DNA of 7,599 nucleotides from Pseudomonadota bacterium (GTDB lineage Bacteria; Pseudomonadota; Gammaproteobacteria; Burkholderiales; Methylophilaceae). The stretch spans positions 1 through 7,599 of the forward strand of contig JAKPIR010000231.1 in NCBI GenBank assembly GCA_029549705.1. The letters run 5' to 3'. Each line of letters begins with the position of its first letter. Positions within the stretch are counted from its first letter, which is position 1. The notes beneath the pieces are model-generated. The model was not told the DNA's origin and ran no database searches. It was given only the letters and a program-made list of their open reading frames with translations. A program made the translations under genes and the position numbers. Shown here one piece after another: positions 1 through 6,656 of the stretch.

Positions 1-1215
1 GGGTTTGGGATTGTTTCAAGTTTGGGCAATAACAAAGGGGAAGTGTTAGAAAGCCTGAAAGCAGGCAAATCGGGCATTACCTATCAGCCAGAGTATGCAG
101 CCATGGGTTTGCGCTCGCATGTAGCGGGCTCAATCAAAAACCTGAATGTGGAAGAATTGATTGACCGCAAATTAATGCGCTTTATGGCGAAAGGCCATGC
201 TTATGCGTGGTTGGCCATGCAAGAGGCGATTGCCGATGCACAATTGCCTGAAGCGCAGGTGTCAAATGTTCGCACAGGCTTGATTGTGGGCGCAGGCGGA
301 GCTTCGCACGAAAGTATTTTAGAAGGTGTTGATACGCTGCGTGAAAAAGGCGTGCGTCGCGTTGGCCCATATATGGTAACCAAGGCGATGGCGAGCGGTG
401 TGTCTGCTTGTTTGGCGACGGGGGCTAAAATCAAGGGCATTAATTACGCCATCACTTCGGCTTGTTCAACCAGCGCACACTGTATTGGGGCAGGAGTCGA
501 GCAAATTCAGCTTGGCAAGCAAGATATTGTGTTTGCCGGCGGTGCTGAAGAAGAACATTGGACGTTATCCTTCATGTTTGATGCGATGGGCGCGCTCAGT
601 AGCAAATATAACGAAACGCCAGACAAAGCTTCACGCACATATGATGCCAACCGCGATGGATTTGTGATTTCAGGCGGCGGCGGCATTGTGGTGTTAGAAG
701 AATACGAACATGCCAAAGCGCGTGGCGCAAAAATCTATGCGGAAGTGTTAGGTTACGGTGCCACTTCAGATGGTTACGATATGGTTGCGCCAAGTGGAGA
801 AGGCGCAGTGCGATGCATGCAACTCGCGCTGCAAGGTCATGATGGCAAGGCGATTGAAAAGGTTGATTACATCAACACGCATGGCACCAGCACACCGGTG
901 GGCGATACCAAAGAGTTGGAAGCGATTCGGGAGGTATTTGGCACCAATAATCCTGTGGCGATAGCATCCACTAAATCGCTTTCGGGCCATGCGCTAGGTG
1001 CAGCGGGCGTGAATGAAGCGATTTATACTTTGCTGATGATGGAAAATAATTTTATTGCTGCATCCGCGAATATTGAAACGCTAGATCCGGCGGCAGAAGG
1101 TTTAAATATTGTGCGCAAAACCATTGAAAACGTGAAGATAGAAACCGCGTTATCCAACAGTTTTGGTTTTGGCGGTACCAACGCAACCTTAACCCTGTCA
1201 ACAAAAAATCTCTAA
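1..1215 (+). CDS. fabB: 3-oxoacyl-ACP synthase I (FabB), 5' partial
   Basis: Beta-ketoacyl-ACP synthase I condenses malonyl-ACP with acyl-ACP in cytosolic type II fatty acid synthesis; family knowledge gives FabB a special role in elongating unsaturated chains. The frame is open from base 1 and begins in the conserved N-terminal GFGIVSS stretch, so about seven codons including the start lie outside the window. The 404 codons seen fit a full protein of about 411 residues (E. coli FabB has 406). The thiolase-fold Cys-His-His triad is complete: Cys in SACSTSAH at bases 463-465, His in NTHGTSTP at 880-882, His in SLSGHALGAAG at 988-990. The C-terminal NSFGFGGTNA loop is present. The close match to FabB in wording such as KQDIVFAGG and VAPSGEGAVRCM separates it from FabF. 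In many proteobacteria fabA precedes fabB; that side is not visible. The TTG at base 22 is internal and not a real start. Confidence 0.96.
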   Translation, partial: GFGIVSSLGNNKGEVLESLKAGKSGITYQPEYAAMGLRSHVAGSIKNLNVEELIDRKLMRFMAKGHAYAWLAMQEAIADAQLPEAQVSNVRTGLIVGAGGASHESILEGVDTLREKGVRRVGPYMVTKAMASGVSACLATGAKIKGINYAITSACSTSAHCIGAGVEQIQLGKQDIVFAGGAEEEHWTLSFMFDAMGALSSKYNETPDKASRTYDANRDGFVISGGGGIVVLEEYEHAKARGAKIYAEVLGYGATSDGYDMVAPSGEGAVRCMQLALQGHDGKAIEKVDYINTHGTSTPVGDTKELEAIREVFGTNNPVAIASTKSLSGHALGAAGVNEAIYTLLMMENNFIAASANIETLDPAAEGLNIVRKTIENVKIETALSNSFGFGGTNATLTLSTKNL

Positions 1216-1260
1216 AGACGTTGAGTTCAAGAGTTTTTTGACTTAGATAGAAAGCCTGTG

Positions 1261-1803
1261 ATGAAGCTTAAATTTATAGCGATTGTACTGATTGTATTGT
1301 CATTCATTGGCTGTGCTGGCTTGGGCGACCGTACCGTCAACGTGACAGAAGCCGATGTTCAGAACATGTTGAACAAAAAACTGGCAGTACCGATTCAATT
1401 ATTAAAAATCTTTGATGTGAATTTAAGTAATTCGATTGTGAAGTTTGACCAAACCACGGGCCGCATGCAAACCACATTAGATACTGTACTTAACAGTGAA
1501 ATACTGGGTAAAAGTTTAACAGGTAAGTTAGGTATTTCCGGTAAATTGCGCTTTGATGCAGCGACTCAGTCAATCGTGCTGGATGACCCATCAGTGGATA
1601 TGTTTAATGTTGATGGCGCAGACAATAAATACAATGAGATTTTGAATTCGCTCGCCAAAACCGTGGGTGGGCAAATGCTCAATGGCATGGCGCTTTATAC
1701 CGTAAAACCAGAAGATTTGAAGTTTGGCGGCACGACCTATGCACCAAAAGACATGCTGGTGACGGACAAAGGCTTGCAAATTACGCTGTCACCCGCAAAA
1801 TAA
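1261..1803 (+). CDS. DUF1439 (YceB-like) putative lipoprotein
   Basis: A protein of 180 residues with a lipoprotein signal peptide: Lys2 and Lys4, a hydrophobic run (residues ~5-16) and a lipobox ending F-I-G-C, with Cys18 the predicted lipidated residue. Phe at -3 is less usual than Leu but tolerated. Ala at +2 is not the Asp retention signal, so outer membrane sorting is expected. The mature part (VTEADVQNMLNKKL, later LTGKLGISGKLRFD and a C-terminal LVTDKGLQITL strand) resembles the DUF1439 family that includes E. coli YceB, whose function is not established to my knowledge. A GTG lies directly before the ATG at 1261; ATG is preferred because it keeps the usual short charged N-terminus, and the AGAAAG at 1248-1253 is only a weak ribosome site for either. 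It lies 45 bases after fabB on the same strand and may be co-transcribed with it. Confidence 0.82.
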   Translation: MKLKFIAIVLIVLSFIGCAGLGDRTVNVTEADVQNMLNKKLAVPIQLLKIFDVNLSNSIVKFDQTTGRMQTTLDTVLNSEILGKSLTGKLGISGKLRFDAATQSIVLDDPSVDMFNVDGADNKYNEILNSLAKTVGGQMLNGMALYTVKPEDLKFGGTTYAPKDMLVTDKGLQITLSPAK

Positions 1804-1806
1804 TCG

Positions 1807-1823
1807 AACAGATTAACTGTTTT
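1807..1823. terminator. small hairpin at convergent gene ends, possible weak terminator
   Basis: AACAG (1807-1811) and CTGTT (1817-1821) form a 5-bp stem around ATTAA, with a short T run (1820-1823) on the plus strand. It sits exactly between the lipoprotein stop (1803) and the minus-strand stop (1813-1815), where a bidirectional terminator would be expected. The stem is short and AT-rich, so termination is only a possibility. Confidence 0.3.
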
Positions 1824-2190
1824 CTACAATCAAGGCCGCCAGTACATTGCGGCCTTCACTCATTAAAATGTTAAAAGTTCTGCAAGCCGCCGCCGTGGTC
1901 ATGCACTCTAGCGGAATGCCTTTTATCGTCAGAGATTTAGTCATGTTGGGGTGCAAAAACTGATGTTTTTCGCCCGTGCCAAGCAAAACCACTTCAGGAT
2001 TAAATTCAGCAATTGTTTCAATATGCGCTTCATTTAACGTCGCAAAACTTGCGACCCCCCAATCTTTAATCAACTGCTGCGGCATCACAAGTAAACTGCC
2101 GCCGATTTTCTGTTTATTAATCTCAATAAAATGCGTGTCACAGGCGGTAATGAGGTGGTTATTTTCTGCGGTAGTTAAATGTAGTTTCAT
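1813..2190 (-). CDS. Mth938-like domain protein (DUF498-type)
   Basis: A 125-residue protein of the Mth938-like fold, a small alpha/beta family widespread in proteobacteria and related to the mitochondrial complex I assembly factor NDUFAF3. No enzymatic activity is firmly assigned to the bacterial members as far as I know. Family features visible are the central strand-loop EVVLLGTGEKHQFL (residues ~66-79), the following substrate-like loop up to GIPLECMTTAAACRTFNIL (91-109), and the closing SEGRNVLAALIVEN (111-124). There is no signal peptide or membrane segment, so it should be cytosolic. The start at 2190 gives the usual N-terminus; no convincing Shine-Dalgarno is seen in the AAATCACCAC just upstream. 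It converges on the lipoprotein gene and diverges from alaA. In other betaproteobacteria members often sit near unrelated housekeeping genes, so context adds little. Confidence 0.82.
   Translation of the reverse strand: MKLHLTTAENNHLITACDTHFIEINKQKIGGSLLVMPQQLIKDWGVASFATLNEAHIETIAEFNPEVVLLGTGEKHQFLHPNMTKSLTIKGIPLECMTTAAACRTFNILMSEGRNVLAALIVENS
1832..1856. terminator. GC-rich hairpin inside the 3' end of the minus-strand gene
   Basis: AAGGCCGC (1832-1839) and GCGGCCTT (1849-1856) are perfect reverse complements with a 9-base loop. The hairpin lies 29 bases past the lipoprotein stop, within the last codons of the converging Mth938-like gene. The stem is strong, but no T run follows on either strand, so it is not a classical Rho-independent terminator. 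It could stabilise the 3' end of the fabB/lipoprotein message, or be a chance result of Ala/Ala-Leu codons. Confidence 0.3.
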
Positions 2191-2231
2191 GTGGTGATTT
2201 TAACAGCTTTATGCGAATAGTTAAGATGATG

Positions 2232-2244
2232 GTTTCATTGAAAC
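2232..2244. promoter_or_regulatory. 13-bp palindrome overlapping the candidate alaA -35
   Basis: GTTTC-ATT-GAAAC is a perfect 5+3+5 dyad. Its right half overlaps the candidate -35 hexamer TTGAAA (2238-2243), the position of a repressor operator. The sequence shows the symmetry; an operator role is inference. Confidence 0.25.
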
Positions 2245-2267
2245 GAGGCCCTGTTCTAAGGTAAACT
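2238..2267 (+). promoter_or_regulatory. candidate sigma-70 promoter for alaA-hom-thrC
   Basis: TTGAAA (2238-2243) matches the -35 consensus at five of six positions, and TAAACT (2262-2267) matches the -10 at four of six, with an 18-base spacer. Transcription would begin near 2274 and give a leader of about 55 bases before alaA. This is the best promoter-like match I saw in the divergent gap 2191-2329. I saw no good counterpart for the minus-strand gene. Confidence 0.4.
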
Positions 2268-2291
2268 ACTAGCTTTCATTTTTGTGTCTTT

Positions 2292-2303
2292 AAAGCGCGC
2301 TTT
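2292..2303. promoter_or_regulatory. 12-bp perfect palindrome in the alaA leader
   Basis: AAAGCGCGCTTT equals its own reverse complement and lies 26 bases before the alaA start, inside the predicted leader. As DNA it is a possible protein binding dyad; as RNA it would give only a 4-bp stem. No regulator can be named from it. Confidence 0.22.
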
Positions 2304-2329
2304 TAACGTGCATTTTTAGCAAAAACCTC

Positions 2330-3580
2330 ATGATGCAGCCAATTAAAAAGTCAAATAAGCTTGCTAACGTTTGCTACGATATCCGTGGCCCAGTGTTGCA
2401 ACGCGCCCGTCAAATGGAAGAGGAAGGCCAGCGCATTATCAAACTCAATATTGGCAACCCCGGTGTGTTTGGGCTGGATGTGCCTGAAGAGATGATGCAG
2501 GACGTGATGCGTAATATGAGTAAAGCGGGCGTATACACTGACAGCAAAGGCTTATTTGAGCCGCGCAAAGCCATTATGCACTACACGCAAAGTAAGCATA
2601 TTGCGGGTGTAACGGTGGATGACATTATTCTTGGCAACGGCGTTTCTGAACTGATTGTGATGGCGATGCAAGGGTTGCTCAACAATGGCGATCAAGTGCT
2701 GGTGCCTATGCCAGATTATCCTTTGTGGACAGCTGCTGTGACGTTGGCAGGCGGTACTGCAAGACATTATCTTTGTGATGAAGCCACAGGCTGGCTGCCA
2801 GATTTAAAAGACATGGAAGCCAAAATCACTGCCAATACGCGCGGTATTGTGGTGATTAACCCGAATAACCCAACAGGTGCCTTGTACCCGCGTGAGACCT
2901 TGGAGGGCATTATTGAAATTGCGCGCCATCATAAACTGGTGATTTTCGCAGATGAAATTTATGACAAGGTGCTCTTTGACGGCAACGAGCATACCTCAAT
3001 TGCATCGCTTGCCGATGACGTTTTATTTGTCACGTTTAACGGTTTATCCAAAAATTATCGCGCTTGTGGTTACCGCGCTGGTTGGATGATTTTAAGTGGC
3101 GAGAAAAAACACGCCACTGACTTTATCGAGGGGTTGAATATGCTCGCCTCGATGCGCTTGTGTGCCAATGTGCCAGGGCAATTGTCTATTCAAACCGCCT
3201 TGGGTGGCTACCAAAGTATTGATGATTTAGTCGCGCCAGAAGGCCGTTTGTGTAAACAGAGAGATGTTGCGTATGAATTGCTGACGGCGATTCCTGGCGT
3301 GACCTGTGTCAAACCAAAGGCGGCGATGTATCTATTTCCAAAGTTAGATCCGAAAATTTATCCAATCAAGGACGACCAGCAATTTATATTAGATTTATTG
3401 CTAGAAGAAAAAGTACTGCTCGTGCAAGGTACAGGCTTTAACTGGCCGACGCCAGACCATTTCCGCGTGGTGTTTTTACCGAATGTGGATGATTTGACAG
3501 AGGCGATTGGTCGTATTGCGCGGTTTTTAGAAAATTATAGAAAAAAGCATGATTCAAAATCAAATGGAGCTAAAGTTTGA
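2330..3580 (+). CDS. alaA: AlaA-type alanine/glutamate aminotransferase (PLP, class I)
   Basis: A pyridoxal-phosphate aminotransferase that, in the AlaA family, interconverts pyruvate plus glutamate with alanine plus 2-oxoglutarate in the cytosol. The resemblance to E. coli AlaA (YfbQ) is strong from end to end: NVCYDIRGPVL near the N-terminus, GNGVSELIV (102-110), NPNNPTG (177-183), ADEIYDK (207-213), NGLSKNYR with the PLP lysine at Lys241, MLASMRLCANVP (271-282) and the carboxylate-binding Arg379 in PDHFRVV. Length 416 is slightly above the ~405 of E. coli because of a charged C-terminal tail. Two ATGs stand in tandem; the second (2333) matches the E. coli start, and neither has an obvious Shine-Dalgarno. 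Its last four bases overlap the hom start, so the two are likely translationally coupled. It may help balance amino donors for the aspartate-family pathway; that role is inferred from position. Confidence 0.93.
   Translation: MMQPIKKSNKLANVCYDIRGPVLQRARQMEEEGQRIIKLNIGNPGVFGLDVPEEMMQDVMRNMSKAGVYTDSKGLFEPRKAIMHYTQSKHIAGVTVDDIILGNGVSELIVMAMQGLLNNGDQVLVPMPDYPLWTAAVTLAGGTARHYLCDEATGWLPDLKDMEAKITANTRGIVVINPNNPTGALYPRETLEGIIEIARHHKLVIFADEIYDKVLFDGNEHTSIASLADDVLFVTFNGLSKNYRACGYRAGWMILSGEKKHATDFIEGLNMLASMRLCANVPGQLSIQTALGGYQSIDDLVAPEGRLCKQRDVAYELLTAIPGVTCVKPKAAMYLFPKLDPKIYPIKDDQQFILDLLLEEKVLLVQGTGFNWPTPDHFRVVFLPNVDDLTEAIGRIARFLENYRKKHDSKSNGAKV
3566..3569 (+). promoter_or_regulatory. Shine-Dalgarno GGAG that fixes the hom TTG start
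   Basis: GGAG ends 7 bases before TTG at 3577, an ideal spacing. The next in-frame Met is at residue 169, well past the nucleotide-binding loop, so this site with the TTG decides the start of hom. It lies inside the last codons of alaA. Confidence 0.75.
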
Positions 3581-4890
3581 AACAACTCAAAGTAGGTTTG
3601 TTGGGCATCGGCACCGTTGGTGGTGGTACATATACCGTATTAACCCGTAACGCGGCAGAAATTACACGTCGCACGGGTGTCGCGATTAACGTTGTACAGG
3701 TGGCAGATAAAAATATAGACCATGCAAAAGTACTCACAGGCGGTGAAGTGGACGTGACTAATGATGCGTTTGCAGTGGTCAATAATCCTAATGTGGATGT
3801 GGTGGTTGAACTCATTGGTGGTTACACTTTAAGCAAAGACTTGGTATTAAAAGCCATTGCCAATGGTAAGCATGTGGTCACAGCCAACAAAGCCTTGCTG
3901 GCTTTGCATGGCAATGAAATTTTCTCTGCCGCGCAAAAAGCAGGCGTGATTGTGGCGTTTGAAGCCGCTGTTGCAGGTGGCATCCCCATTATCAAAGCCC
4001 TGCGTGAAGGCTTGGGCGCAAACAAAATCGAATGGGTGGCGGGCATCATCAACGGTACGACCAATTTTATACTCACCGAAATGCGCGAAAAAGGCCTGAC
4101 TTATCAAGATGTGATAGGTGAAGCGCAGCGTTTAGGTTACGCCGAGGCAGACCCTACTTTTGATGTGGAAGGTATTGATGCTGCACATAAGCTCACCATC
4201 TTGTCAGCCATTGCGTTTGGTATACCGATGAAATTTGAGCAAGCCTACACAGAAGGCATTACCAAATTAGCGCAGGCTGATATTCAATATGCCGAAGAAT
4301 TGGGCTATCGCATTAAATTGCTTGGCATTACTAAGCGTACCGACAAAGGTGTTGAGTTGCGCGTACACCCGACTTTAATCCCAGAAAAGCGTTTGGTAGC
4401 GAATGTGAACGGTGCAATGAACGCGGTGGTGGTTAAAGGGGATGCCGTTGGTCCAACGCTCTACTATGGTGCAGGGGCGGGTGCAGAGCCAACAGCCAGT
4501 GCGGTAGTGGCTGATTTGATGGATGTGGCACGGTTAGCCAATGCGAGTGTAGAGCAACGTGTGCCTTACTTGGCGTTTCAACCCAATAGTGTGATTGATT
4601 TACCGATTTTGCCGATTTCTGAAGTTGAGAGCGCCTATTACTTGCGCTTAAGAGCTTCTGATAAACCAGGTGTGTTGGCAGGCGTGACTAAAATTTTGGC
4701 AGACCGCAATATTTCAATAGATGCGTTGCTGCAAAAAGAGCCAGATGATAACGAAACCGAAGCGGACATTGTGATTTTGACGCATGTCACAATTGAAAAA
4801 AATATGGATGCTGCGATTGCCTCTATTGAAGCACTACCTGCCACTGTGGGTAAAATCACGCGTATACGTATGGAAGAATTAGGGAAATAA
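3577..4890 (+). CDS. hom: homoserine dehydrogenase, monofunctional with ACT domain
   Basis: Catalyses the NAD(P)H-dependent reduction of aspartate 4-semialdehyde to homoserine, the branch step towards threonine and methionine. Domains: N-terminal Rossmann fold with GIGTVGGG (10-17); catalytic domain with TANKALL including Lys105, the GIINGTTNFILTEM block (156-169), and the signature GYAEADPTFDVEGIDAAHKL (187-206) with Glu190, Asp201 and Lys205 in the expected places; C-terminal ACT domain (~353-432) of the YYLRLRASDKPGVLAGV type, which in this family usually gives feedback control by threonine. At 437 residues it has the usual length of the monofunctional enzyme and lacks the aspartokinase part of ThrA. 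Translation starts at TTG in a TTGA overlap with the alaA stop, and thrC begins on the base after its TAA, so all three look like one coupled operon. Confidence 0.97.
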   Translation: MKQLKVGLLGIGTVGGGTYTVLTRNAAEITRRTGVAINVVQVADKNIDHAKVLTGGEVDVTNDAFAVVNNPNVDVVVELIGGYTLSKDLVLKAIANGKHVVTANKALLALHGNEIFSAAQKAGVIVAFEAAVAGGIPIIKALREGLGANKIEWVAGIINGTTNFILTEMREKGLTYQDVIGEAQRLGYAEADPTFDVEGIDAAHKLTILSAIAFGIPMKFEQAYTEGITKLAQADIQYAEELGYRIKLLGITKRTDKGVELRVHPTLIPEKRLVANVNGAMNAVVVKGDAVGPTLYYGAGAGAEPTASAVVADLMDVARLANASVEQRVPYLAFQPNSVIDLPILPISEVESAYYLRLRASDKPGVLAGVTKILADRNISIDALLQKEPDDNETEADIVILTHVTIEKNMDAAIASIEALPATVGKITRIRMEELGK

Positions 4891-6327
4891 ATGAAATACA
4901 TCAGCACGCGCGGGCAATCGCCTGCATTGCAGTTCAGTGAGATTTTATTGGGCGGGCTAGCGCCAGATGGTGGTTTATATTTGCCTGAAACCTATCCGCA
5001 AATCACCGATGCGGATTTAACCGCGATGCGCGGTATGTCATACCCTGATTTAGCCTTTGCGATTTTGTCGCGTTTTGTGGATGACATTCCAGCGGCTGAT
5101 TTAAAAACCATTATCGATAAAACCTATCGTCCTGAGGTGTATGGTTTTACCCGCAAGGGCCAAAATGCGGCGGATATTACGCCCACACTTAAGCTTGACG
5201 AAAACTTATATCTATTAAGCCTTTCAAATGGCCCAACGCTCGCCTTTAAAGACATGGCCATGCAGTTACTGGGCAATCTGTTTGAATATGTGCTGACCAA
5301 AACAGGCAAAACCACCAATATTCTGGGTGCCACTTCCGGCGACACAGGAAGTGCCGCAGAATACGCCATGCGCGGTAAAAAAGGCATTCGCGTGTTTATG
5401 CTCTCGCCTCACAAAAAAATGAGCCGTTTTCAAACCGCGCAAATGTTTAGTTTGCAAGATGACAATATCTACAATATTGCCGTTGAAGGCGTGTTTGATG
5501 ATTGCCAAGACATGGTAAAAGCGGTTTCAAATGACGCAGCGTTTAAGGCGGAATACAAAATTGGCGCAGTGAACTCTATCAACTGGGGGCGTATTGTCGC
5601 ACAAGTGGTTTACTACTTTAAAGGTTATTTAGCCGTCACGCAAAACAATGCACAAAAAGTGAGTTTTGCTGTGCCTAGCGGCAATTTTGGCAACGTGTGC
5701 GCGGGCCATATTGCCCGTATGATGGGCTTGCCGATAGATAAATTGGTAGTTGCCACCAATGAAAACGATGTGCTGGATGAGTTTTTTAAAACAGGTGTTT
5801 ATCGTCCGCGTGGTTCAGCGAATACTTATCACACTTCTAGCCCATCTATGGACATTAGCAAGGCCTCCAACTTTGAGCGTTTTGTGTTTGACTTGGTGGG
5901 TAGAGATGCCGCCAAAGTGCGCGAACTCTGGAGAAGTGTCGACAACGGTGGTGCGTTTGATATCAAACATTTAATGCCAAAATTAGCCGATTATGGTTTT
6001 GTATCGGGCAGTAGCAACCACGCTAACCGGATGCAAACGATACGCGAAACTAAAGCTAAATATGATGTGGTGATTGATACCCATACCGCGGATGGTTTAA
6101 AAGTGGCATTGGGCTATTTTAATCAAAACCAGGCCGATAAAAATACGCCGATGATTGTGCTAGAAACTGCTCTGCCTGCGAAGTTTGAAGATGCGATTAC
6201 CGAGGCCTTAGGCCACGCGCCAGAGCGCCCGACTAGCCTTGAAGGCATCGAAGACTTGCCGCAGAAATTTACGGTAATGAAAGCTGATGCGGGCGTGATT
6301 AAAGACTTTATTGCGAAGAATACATAA
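4891..6327 (+). CDS. thrC: threonine synthase
   Basis: PLP enzyme that converts O-phospho-L-homoserine to threonine and phosphate, the last step of threonine synthesis, in the cytosol. The N-terminal threonine synthase domain (ISTRGQSPALQFSEILLGGLAPDGGLY, residues 4-30) is followed by the fold-type II core: SNGPTLAFKDMAMQLLG with PLP Lys120, GATSGDTGSA (146-155), NSINWGR (228-234), and the phosphate-cradling SGNFGN (263-268), then SPSMDIS (317-323). Length 478 fits the longer bacterial form. The ATG follows the hom stop directly, with AGGGA at 4881-4885 as ribosome site. The gene for homoserine kinase, which supplies its substrate, is not in this cluster and must be elsewhere. Just after the stop lies the left arm of the inverted-repeat unit, so the original 3' end context of the operon may have been replaced. 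Confidence 0.97.
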   Translation: MKYISTRGQSPALQFSEILLGGLAPDGGLYLPETYPQITDADLTAMRGMSYPDLAFAILSRFVDDIPAADLKTIIDKTYRPEVYGFTRKGQNAADITPTLKLDENLYLLSLSNGPTLAFKDMAMQLLGNLFEYVLTKTGKTTNILGATSGDTGSAAEYAMRGKKGIRVFMLSPHKKMSRFQTAQMFSLQDDNIYNIAVEGVFDDCQDMVKAVSNDAAFKAEYKIGAVNSINWGRIVAQVVYYFKGYLAVTQNNAQKVSFAVPSGNFGNVCAGHIARMMGLPIDKLVVATNENDVLDEFFKTGVYRPRGSANTYHTSSPSMDISKASNFERFVFDLVGRDAAKVRELWRSVDNGGAFDIKHLMPKLADYGFVSGSSNHANRMQTIRETKAKYDVVIDTHTADGLKVALGYFNQNQADKNTPMIVLETALPAKFEDAITEALGHAPERPTSLEGIEDLPQKFTVMKADAGVIKDFIAKNT

Positions 6328-6333
6328 TTCCTT

Positions 6334-6366
6334 CGTCATTCTGGCGTAGGCCAGAATCCAGCCAAG
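6334..6366 (+). repeat. left inverted-repeat arm with internal hairpin
   Basis: Bases 6334-6361 are the exact reverse complement of 6657-6684; after one mismatch at 6362 the match continues over 6363-6366. The core 6338-6357 is itself a hairpin, ATTCTGGC-GTAG-GCCAGAAT, with an 8-bp stem and 4-base loop. It begins 6 bases after the thrC stop and ends directly before the GIY-YIG ATG. No T run follows, so it is not a classical terminator, though the hairpin could protect the 3' end of the thrC message. Confidence 0.9.
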
Positions 6367-6618
6367 ATGAATATGCATCCATGCGATTACATATTAGCTA
6401 ACCGAAGGAGTGACACGCTTTACATAGGTGTTACCACAGATTTAGTGGGAAGAATTTGGCCACATAAAAACGATGTGGTGGATGGCTTTACCAAGAAATA
6501 CCATGCACATATTTTAGTTTGGTATGAGCTTCATGCTACGATAGAATCGGCAATCATGCGTGAGAAGGCACTTAAATATTGGCATCGCACGTGGAAATAC
6601 TCATTATTGAACAGATGA
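6367..6618 (+). CDS. small GIY-YIG nuclease domain protein, C-terminus frameshifted
   Basis: Single-domain GIY-YIG protein of the short, stand-alone kind related to YhbQ and to the UvrC N-terminal nuclease domain; family members cut DNA by one metal-assisted active site, but the role of these small proteins is unclear. The motifs are: strand YIL (8-10) standing for GIY, LYIG (18-21), Arg29 in DLVGRIWPHK, the family block DGFTKKY (39-45) and VWYE (51-54), and the metal-binding Glu66 in AIMREKALKYW. After TrpLys (76-77) this frame reads only YSLLNR and stops at 6618. The family's usual ending is found in another frame (6600-6656), so one base appears lost near 6595-6600. The catalytic core is intact, so a truncated product might still fold. 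The start is ATG 6367 or ATG 6373; neither has a good ribosome site. It is bracketed by inverted-repeat arms. Confidence 0.8.
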   Translation: MNMHPCDYILANRRSDTLYIGVTTDLVGRIWPHKNDVVDGFTKKYHAHILVWYELHATIESAIMREKALKYWHRTWKYSLLNR

Positions 6619-6656
6619 ATCCTGATTGGCTAGATTTGTATCATCAACTAACTTGA
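6600..6656 (+). pseudogene. out-of-frame C-terminal piece of the GIY-YIG gene
   Basis: Read from 6600, this stretch gives LIIEQMNPDWLDLYHQLT and a TGA at 6654-6656. That is the expected C-terminal helix region of the small GIY-YIG family (typically ...WK-two residues-LIEx-NPxWxDLY). Joining it to the upstream frame needs one extra base between the Lys codon 6595-6597 and 6600, which would restore WK + 2 residues + IIEQMNP. It therefore marks a one-base deletion, or a sequencing error. The restored stop falls inside the right arm. Confidence 0.75.

Noticed and set aside
182..990. Several open frames of 60-90 codons on both strands inside fabB, and similar ones inside hom, thrC and thyA.
   Set aside because: They lie wholly within strongly supported genes, have no recognisable domain or ribosome site, and are shadows of the coding frame.
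1221..1249. Promoter for the lipoprotein gene (TTGAGT, 17 bases, TAGATA).
   Set aside because: The -10 matches at only three of six positions and the start of transcription would fall on the start codon; co-transcription with fabB is simpler.
1976..2197. Plus-strand open frame of 73 codons opposite the Mth938-like gene.
   Set aside because: The minus-strand frame carries clear family motifs; this one is its antisense shadow.
2226..2264. A 12-codon open frame (ATG ATG ... TAA) upstream of alaA as a possible threonine-operon leader peptide.
   Set aside because: It has no run of Thr or Ile codons, no ribosome site, no following attenuator hairpin with T run, and it overlaps the candidate promoter.
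6338..6357. Intrinsic terminator of the threonine operon.
   Set aside because: The 8-bp hairpin is followed by CCAGCCAAG and not a T run, and it is part of the repeated arm.
6592..6618. Programmed -1 ribosomal frameshift joining the two parts of the GIY-YIG gene.
   Set aside because: The local sequence GGAAATACTC does not form an X-XXY-YYZ slippery heptamer, so a simple one-base deletion or sequencing error explains it better.
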